This document shows, piece after piece, positions 57,360 to 64,000 of a DNA stretch of 64,000 nucleotides. A program made the translations under genes and the position numbers. Positions within the stretch are counted from its first letter, which is position 1; every line of letters begins with the position of its first letter. The stretch lies in NCBI GenBank assembly GCA_963675135.1, contig OY776130.1, positions 60,297,808-60,361,807 of the forward strand. Direction: 5' to 3'. A model generated the notes under the pieces. The model searched no databases and was not told the DNA's origin. It was given only the letters and a program-made list of their open reading frames with translations. The stretch is from Galeopsis tetrahit. Its lineage: Eukaryota; Streptophyta; Magnoliopsida; Lamiales; Lamiaceae.

Positions 57360-59311
57360 TCACTCTACATCATTTGTCTCGGACCATCCAGGTTCATAGG
57401 TTTCAAGGAATCCAATCTTCGCCTTATTTGGAAGATCATGTGGGTGCACAAATGGAACCCCAGGTGGCCATCCAATCTCCATTCTAACATTTGCACACGG
57501 GCTATCCATCGAGTGGATGTGACTCTCGCACTCCTTCAATGTGCAAAACCTCAACTTGATGCCCTTTTTATCAGCAATGTCCTGAACCCTCTCTTTCAAG
57601 ACCCGTTGAGCCTCGAGCCTCAGCCTCTTTGAAGGCGGAAGGGGCTTACATCTCAGATTATTCTTCTTCTTCCGCATCATTGGCTTTATAGATCCTGTAC
57701 CAGCATTTCATCGATCCAAGGACCTGTTGTTATAAACTTCTTACTGAGAGCAATAAGCATATTGACAAAATAAACTATATAGGAAGTAATGGACAATGGG
57801 ATTCAACATATGAGAAATCTAGAGATCAAATGAGCAATTTGATCCATAGCCATAACCCAGTACACTAAATTAACAGCAAAAATTTAAAAATAGAATGTTA
57901 GTTCCGAAACTGTCCTTCAAAGTCCATGCATTTTTAATGCTTTGAAACGTCAACAGACATATTTATATATTTCACTCTATCTATTGCCTCTTTCATGCAA
58001 TTTACGTTTATACTGCTAGGGCAACTAAGGAAACTATGCTCCATTCCATGTTAAATTCAAACAATTATTAAATTAAAAATTGACGCTATCCACTAAGGAA
58101 AGAGCAGGGAATCGACACGTATAATAAGTGTCAGTAAACACATTAACAGAATATCCTACACATCCAGACAACAGTAATGTACATTGATTATCAACTACTT
58201 ATCTGCATTAAGACATAAAACTACATAAATTTCAAAGTAGTGACAGAAAGGAGTAAATGAAATTGCACCCACCTTCTTGAGCTGGGGGGAAAATTAAATT
58301 GGCAAAATTGTTCCGATTAAGAAGTTGATCGGTAGATCTCTGCATGAAGTCATCAACTGGTAAAGGAAGCTGGAATTGAGCTTCAACCCCATGCCCAGCA
58401 GCTCTCATCTCAGAACAACTGAGACTGGTCATGGATTTAGGCATGAGTTTGAATGCCAGAGTCGAACGCCCATACATAGAACCTTGAAGATTACTAATAT
58501 CCGTTCGATGCATTGCAGAATGTATAAAGCCTGCAGTTGCCTGATATAAGGCAAGACCAGGATACACAATTGCTTCTTGAGGCCCAAGATCACCATCCAC
58601 AAGAACCCAATTACCATGAAAATCTCTTATATGCAAACCTGCCTTATCTGACTTGAGAAGAGTTAAAAGTGTTCTATCAACCTGATAGTCGTGATCTGAG
58701 AACATAACCATGTGACCATTTTCTTGTGTAGTCAAATTATGATGTTGTGCTCCCTGAAAAGAAGGCCTCCCATGACAAGAGAGAGACACTGTGGACGAGG
58801 ATATTTCCCCGTTTCTTAATGGAACGTTATCGAGTATTTCAGTGAATGGAGAACTACGAAGATTAAGGTAAAAGCTGATAGCATCCAAGATATCTCTAGA
58901 TGCTTTCCCGAGTAAAGAAAATAGATCAATTAAGCCAGCTGGAGGTATTTCGATTTCGTTACTGGGTTCAGTAGGAGTAAGCCCCGGTCTAAAATCATAA
59001 GTCTCTTCCCACACATGAGGGTCTGCACGGTAACCAGAGGTCTTGCACCATTCACGAGAGTCATCATGCTGAAGATTATCAGCAGAAGGGAAGGGTGGTT
59101 TATGATGAAAGTAGAGACGTGACGACTCAAGACAAGACCTTAGAAGAGCTCCATCATTCAAAGGAAATTGGATAATTGCAGCTGAATATTGAGCCAGAGA
59201 CTGCGATAGAGTCGAAACTGATAATTTGTACAAATCTGAAGGAAGGCCTTCCGAGGGTATTAAATCCACTAGTTTCACACGGCCCAGTGTTGGCAGGCCA
59301 TTGCCTGCCAT
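57360..59311 (-). CDS. 2-oxoglutarate dioxygenase-like protein, 457 aa, two coding exons
   Basis: Exons are 59311-58273 and 57694-57360, joined by a GT-AG intron (donor AAG|GTGGGT, acceptor GTACAG|GA) that keeps the frame: 1374 nt in all. Residues 200-290 follow the Fe(II)/2OG dioxygenase C-terminal barrel: VDRTLLTLLKSDKAGLHIRD, then GNWVLVDGDLGPQEAIVYPG, then SAMHRTDI and GRSTLAFKL. The expected HxD is Gln210-Val-Asp212. The distal metal His268 and the RxS pair (Arg282, Ser284-like position) are present. The second exon encodes a conserved-looking basic tail (PPSKRLRLEAQRVLKERVQD). The start at MAGNGLPTLG fits, because upstream in-frame sequence is 5' UTR after a splice acceptor. Substrate unknown; catalysis is doubtful. 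Confidence 0.85.
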
Positions 59312-60140
59312 TGAATCCTCCAGAGACGCCAATTTATGTTCACCGATAAACCAACAAATTTTCTTTTTCAGCTGCATAAAGTACACAGATAAATAGCAAA
59401 TTATAAGTAAAGGAGCCTGCAAAAGATGTAGCCTTTTAAACTCCCACATATAACAACACAAACAAAGAGAAAAAATCTTTTACACAAGAATTCGAACATT
59501 ACCTATGAATTTTGACAAAAATGAGAACTTCATATAAAGATGTTTCTAAAACCATCTTAAAAACAATGTTGTATTGTCCCCAGAACAACACACTCACTCA
59601 CATTCAACAGTAACTCCTAAATTCATGATATCAAACACTTCACGATTATTCCACTAATTATTCACACACTGTAAGCTGCTAATTTAGTAGTGCTTAAACA
59701 TCTCATAATCACACTATTAACAATAGGGTTCTAAAATGTAACAATTCATCCTTTTCAATGATGAGATTACAAGTCTCAAGGCCAAGAATAACTTTAAACA
59801 TTATGTTCTAAGGGTCATGCTTTCAGGATTCAGATCATTCTCATCTACAATTAAAAAGAAAAATTGGAAACATTCTCATACATTCTGCAACGAAAATACG
59901 AAAATTACCCTAAATTCACCAAGAATTTTTTTTTTACGGCTAAAACGAATTCTCACCTATCGGCAGCACAAATGGAAACAATTGAGTGTACGCAGAGTCT
60001 GAAAGATCTTGAAACCATCAAATCACCAAAAACACTCCGGGCCTTGTAGGATTTTTAGAGGAAGCGCAAAAACACCGATGGGTTCCGACAAAGCTCAGAT
60101 CCGGCGGAAATATGTATACGGGCTATGGGCAGTGTATATC
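59312..60140 (-). other. 5' UTR of the dioxygenase-like gene with intron and a 21-codon uORF
   Basis: A donor CGATAG|GTGAGA (exon end 59957) and an acceptor TTTATGCAG|CTGAAA (exon start 59371) define a ~585-nt leader intron. An upstream ATG in the first exon (about 60017) opens a frame MVSRSFRLCVHSIVSICAAD that stops a codon or two past the junction, whether or not the intron is removed. The leader start near 60140 is a guess. Confidence 0.55.
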
Positions 60141-60179
60141 GATTGTCTCTACGTGGCAATATATATATCTGATTTTATT

Positions 60180-60910
60180 TTATTTTTTAAGAATTTCAAA
60201 ATTAAGAATAAAGTATTTTCTAGGGATTTTAAAATTATTAAAAAGGGGGTAACGAATTGGACATCCGGACTGTGTGATATCGGGCTCGGTTATACTGTAT
60301 ATATGTGCGTGTATAGTATATTTTTTATTATGTATATTTATATACATAAAATATGTAACATTTTATTATATATTTTAAGCACAGTTGGCCCAGAATATTT
60401 CAATTCTATAAAAATTAACTCTCTCTCTTGTAATATTAAATTTATACATATAAATACTCGCAATTTCTTAAATTCAATTGTCTTTCATTCAAATATTGAG
60501 GGAAATGTTGCGTCACATAATTTTGTTATATACACAATTTTATGTAAACTTGAAAGAAATGGGAGTTCTTTTCAAATTAAGAAAAATATGATATTAACCT
60601 ATTTTTAGTTGGATAGGAAAAAGAATTGAGTTGTTTTTGTACATATCTATCATTGTGATTTGTTTGGTAAGTCCTATATGCCCACATTGCAATTTTTCCC
60701 GACAACAATAGAAATGGAGAATATATAAGTACAAACATTGTAAAGATATTTATCATAATGTTTGTGCATACTTTGTAGCAATTGATTTTACATTCAAACA
60801 TCTCACTATAAATAGACATACAATCGTACAAACAAGTCTCCGTACAAGTTCTTGAAATAAATAACAATACAAACAACAAGTTCTTGTAAAAATTACAAAC
60901 ATGTTAAATT
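60180..60910. other. Intergenic; no gene supported
   Basis: AT-rich DNA between the start of the dioxygenase-like gene and the end of the EMSY-like gene. The open frames there show no domain or codon signal. The promoter of the former gene and 3' UTR of the latter should lie here. Confidence 0.5.
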
Positions 60911-60918
60911 TTATGGGA

Positions 60919-63460
60919 TCAGCTTTGGGTTCTTCGAGCATTTTTTCGGTGGTCTTCCCCGTGGCCTCCCACGCTTAGAGCTCTCGTCATTTTGGGATTG
61001 TTTATGATCAGCAGGACCGCAGGACCCTTATCCTTAGGAGCAACCTGCACCAATTTTTGTTTGCAACCAAGATTAGATATAGCTTTTAACAGGACATATT
61101 GTAATTTCATGGTATTTTCCTTGGCAACCAGAAACGAGGGGAAAAGAAGAAAAGTGTGTCACATTTTCAACAAAATTCAATTCAGTTGCAAGTTAGAATT
61201 GAATTGCAAAACTGTGATTTATATGGAGTATAAGGTAATCACATTAGTGCTAAAAACGAGATGGATGAGTACTTGGCGTATTGAAATATGATGGAGGACA
61301 TAATGAAGCCAGCAAATTTAAAATTTTATTTGTTTTTGGATAGATCTAAATGAAGCATCTTAGATATGATTCTATTTTATGATCCATGCAAACTGAACTT
61401 GGTAACTAATCAAGAAATGCGGCGCATTTATGAGAGTCTACGTAATGCTACACGTGGTAAATGAAAACAAAATAGTAAGAAAACTCGGAACTATTTAAAA
61501 CAAAAAACCGTTACCTGTAAGATGCTAATCGATTCCAAGGTTCCATTTGGCCTATCGATGTTATACACTTTAGTTTGGTGGCCCTGAAAAACCATGGAAA
61601 AAAAATGATTCATACAAGAAAAGTGGCGTAAGTACAATATTTCAGTCAACTAGAAAATTCGAGTCCATCTGTCTAAAGAATCTATATCAGACATAGAACT
61701 AAGCTCTGAAAAAAAGGTTTAGTCGAACAGAGTGATTTAACATTAAAAAAAACTAACAAAAGCATTAGGGTGATGTAATAGTGATTAATCATGAGTTCCA
61801 TGCATTCTTCTTCACCTCTCTATTTGAAATGCCATGGCATTGTATTTCATTCTTGTTTTCTCTTTTTAGGCAAATCCTATTAAATACACTTTAAAGGGAT
61901 GCTTCTTACGCTGGAAAAACCGAGAAAAGAACATACATGTATAGGATCGTATCCAGTTATGAGAGCCTCATAGAGGTTATTGTCTTCAGAGTCTTTTTTC
62001 CACACTTTCCAACCAATCGCCGTATTTTGACTTTTGTTAGGCGAATCCTCCATAATGTCCGTTAGAGAAGCATATTTGAGGAGTTTTTTTGGTGGGGCAA
62101 TAGCTGGCTGAACCTATGCAATAAGAGAGAAAAGATACAAAATCAATGACAAATTTGACTTAATTTAATTTTCAATCTAATTATTTCGTATTATAATAGA
62201 TTGTGCAATGTGCATACTATATTCGTCCTTGGAGGAAATCCTGGAGGAGGTCCTAGTTCCAGAGTTGGGACACCAACAGCCACTGAATGAGGGCGGAACG
62301 ATGGTGATGCGACGAATGCAGAAATTGTCGGGCTTGCTACTTGGTTAGCTACATTCTGGAGCCCAACCCCAGATGAGTCATCCATAACATCCTGTGCAAC
62401 ACAAAAGAAAGAGAGGAATCAATGACAACATTCACTTTATTTAGTCCTCAATCATAATAGTTAGTTTATGCATACAGCATTAGTCATTAAATGTGGGCGC
62501 AACGACGATGACGATGATGGCGCGCCAAGTGCATTATTTTCAGCTTGAGTGGCTACATATTCGGCCCCAGCTCCCTCTCTCAGATTCTTGGTCTGACCAA
62601 GTTTGTCACTGAACATGATCATACTGAGCACCTCCCGGTGCTCCTCGTTCGACACCATGAGGTGCCTCCTCAACTGAGTAATCGTGCCTTCGACCTCCTG
62701 CATAAGAATAACCAAATTTAACAAAATCCAGAGATGATTCTTACATACTATCTATCTCTAAGACTTCTGATTAGATTAGAGTCACACTTGTGTGCACTCA
62801 ATTGAGCGACAGTTTTGACTTGTTTCAAAATTTTAATTGAACAATTAGAGATTTATTCAAATTAACTAATCATTTTAGTGAGTGTTTTTAGGTAGAAAAT
62901 ATACCCACGAAAGCTCATTAGATTGAGCTCTTAGAGCTCGAATAACTTGGCTGTATGCATCCACTGCACGCTTGTGATCAGATACAGATACAGGGGCTGT
63001 GAGAGCTTGTTTTTGGGGATTTTTTCCACCTGCACCCGAAATGAATTCGTTTAATTTAATCAATAATCAAATCAAATCCATATACTAAATTCAGGAGTTG
63101 GAAAGAATCACACGGCTTAATTAAACAATTAAATCGAATTAATTAATCATTTCGAGTTTCTACTTAATTCACAAGCACGATTTTCACACCCGCATCCTTA
63201 AAACCTGGATAAATAAAGCATAATCATATCATGCTAAATTAGTAAATTCGCAGAATTGAAAAAACCCTAACACTTTCCCCAAACAAGCAAAAAAAACACT
63301 TCCAAAAACCGATCCGATGAAAACAGAGCATATAAATTCACAATCAATTAAGAAAAAAGTAAATCGGATTCAGCGCCGGCATGTACATGCATGCAAGTGC
63401 AGGAATTAGAGAATTGAGAGGTGAAAACTGAATTGTAGTAGCTTTACCTTCAGGATCCAT
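60919..63460 (-). CDS. EMSY-like (EML) chromatin protein, seven coding exons, 301 aa, frameshifted tail
   Basis: Exons: 63460-63448, 63029-62905, 62697-62476, 62391-62218, 62113-61937, 61583-61515, 61044-60919. All have GT-AG junctions and keep one frame (906 nt). Residues 22-85 are an ENT domain (DHKRAVDAYSQVIRALRAQS, then EEHREVLS), shared with human EMSY and plant EML proteins. Residues about 208-262 match the Tudor/Agenet domain of EML proteins (IGWKVWKKDSEDNNLYEALI), which are thought to read histone marks in the nucleus. Exon 7 begins VAPKDKG, as expected, then departs from the family. An 8-bp duplication (61011-61026) shifts the frame, while the next frame encodes an AT-hook, RGRPRGRPPKK. 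The gene or its allele is probably altered at the C-terminus. Confidence 0.87.
61011..61026. repeat. 8-bp tandem duplication in the last EML exon
   Basis: GCAGGACC occurs twice in direct succession (61011-61018 and 61019-61026). Eight is not a multiple of three, so the second copy shifts the reading frame of the exon. Confidence 0.95.
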
Positions 63461-64000
63461 GGAGACGAAGATTCCGATAAGCAGAAATGACTTGGAAGAA
63501 ATTAAAGCTTCGGAAGCTAGCTTCAGCTTTGATTACCACCCTGTACTCCTCAATTCAGCTCGTTTCGAAGCAAACGAGTGAAAGAGGAATGGAGATCTGT
63601 GAGGAGTAGAGAGAGAAAGAGAGAGAGAGAGGGTGGCGGAGATCTACAGGGAAGGAAGCAGCATAAATGCAGTGCGCCGAGTGAATTGAAATTGCGAAGA
63701 CTTCGTGCACTGCTGTGGTGTCGTGTTTGGATATCGAGTTGATAGAAATTGGAATTATAGAGGGAAAAAAAGGCAAAATTCTTTTAATTACGCTGACTTG
63801 GGCTTTACAGTATAATTCAATTGGGCTTTAGATTTAGAGCTAGGCCCAATTCACCCGACCCACAGATTTTAATACTTTTTTTTTTTTTTTTTTTTTTTTT
63901 TAACTTTGAACTTTTTTTTTTTGAAAATACTAAACTATAAAATAATAAACAAATTAATTGAACGAAACTAAAATATAAAATATGGTTTGATTTTTTATTT
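63461..64000 (-). promoter_or_regulatory. EML 5' leader and promoter region
   Basis: Sequence upstream of the ATG. A (GA)n run at 63607-63632 (CT-rich on the gene strand) is typical of plant leaders and core promoters. Poly-T tracts lie at 63877-63920. No clear TATA box was found. Confidence 0.45.

Noticed and set aside
60009..60608. 199-codon plus-strand ORF
   Set aside because: It overlaps the leader of the dioxygenase-like gene on the other strand and is Ile/Phe/Tyr-rich without a domain.

Overview
This window is plant nuclear DNA, most likely from a eudicot. It has spliced host genes with GT-AG introns and plant-only families (DUF761, EMSY-like), Ty1/copia retrotransposons primed by initiator tRNA-Met, several families of small DNA transposons, and a stray piece of plastid psaB. 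I cannot fix the species. About 50 kb at the left is transposon on transposon; the right-hand 11 kb carries the host genes.

Layout. (1) 655-22921 has the termini of a Helitron on the minus strand (5' TC at 22921, hairpin and CTAG at 655, host A/T on either side). Its body is an AT-rich iterated array. A 15.4 kb three-ORF copia element (E1, 4841-20196, plus strand, TSD TTTAG) is inserted in it. (2) 23507-25857 and 25970-27185 are two members of one TIR transposon family with 8-bp target duplications. The first carries a plastid psaB fragment, a hAT-type MITE and a complete 269-bp TRIM retroelement. (3) 27238-28333 is a MULE-type element with GC-rich, Pack-MULE-like content. (4) 28407-46619 is another MULE-type element that has been entered by a decayed copia element (E3, 28498-45514). 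The 3' LTR of E3 was in turn entered by a second three-ORF copia element (E2, 33604-45408, minus strand). Every layer has its target duplication. (5) 46905-50595 is a large MULE-type element holding a minisatellite.

E1 and E2 are cousins. They share a PBS, an identical polypurine tract, large Gag proteins with a CCHC knuckle, Pol with protease, integrase, RT and RNase H, and a very large third ORF (1583 and 1138 aa) between pol and the 3' LTR. That ORF has an N-terminal globular domain, a disordered middle, a coiled coil and a C-terminal domain. It is the least explained coding content here. The E1 version also carries two ubiquitin-interacting-motif-like stretches.

Host genes: a 166-aa DUF761 protein at 53962-54462 (+); a two-exon 457-aa protein resembling a 2-oxoglutarate dioxygenase at 57360-59311 (-), with a 5'-UTR intron and an altered iron site; and a seven-exon EMSY-like (ENT plus Tudor/Agenet) gene at 60919-63460 (-). 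In the last exon of the EMSY-like gene an 8-bp tandem duplication appears to throw an AT-hook tail out of frame.
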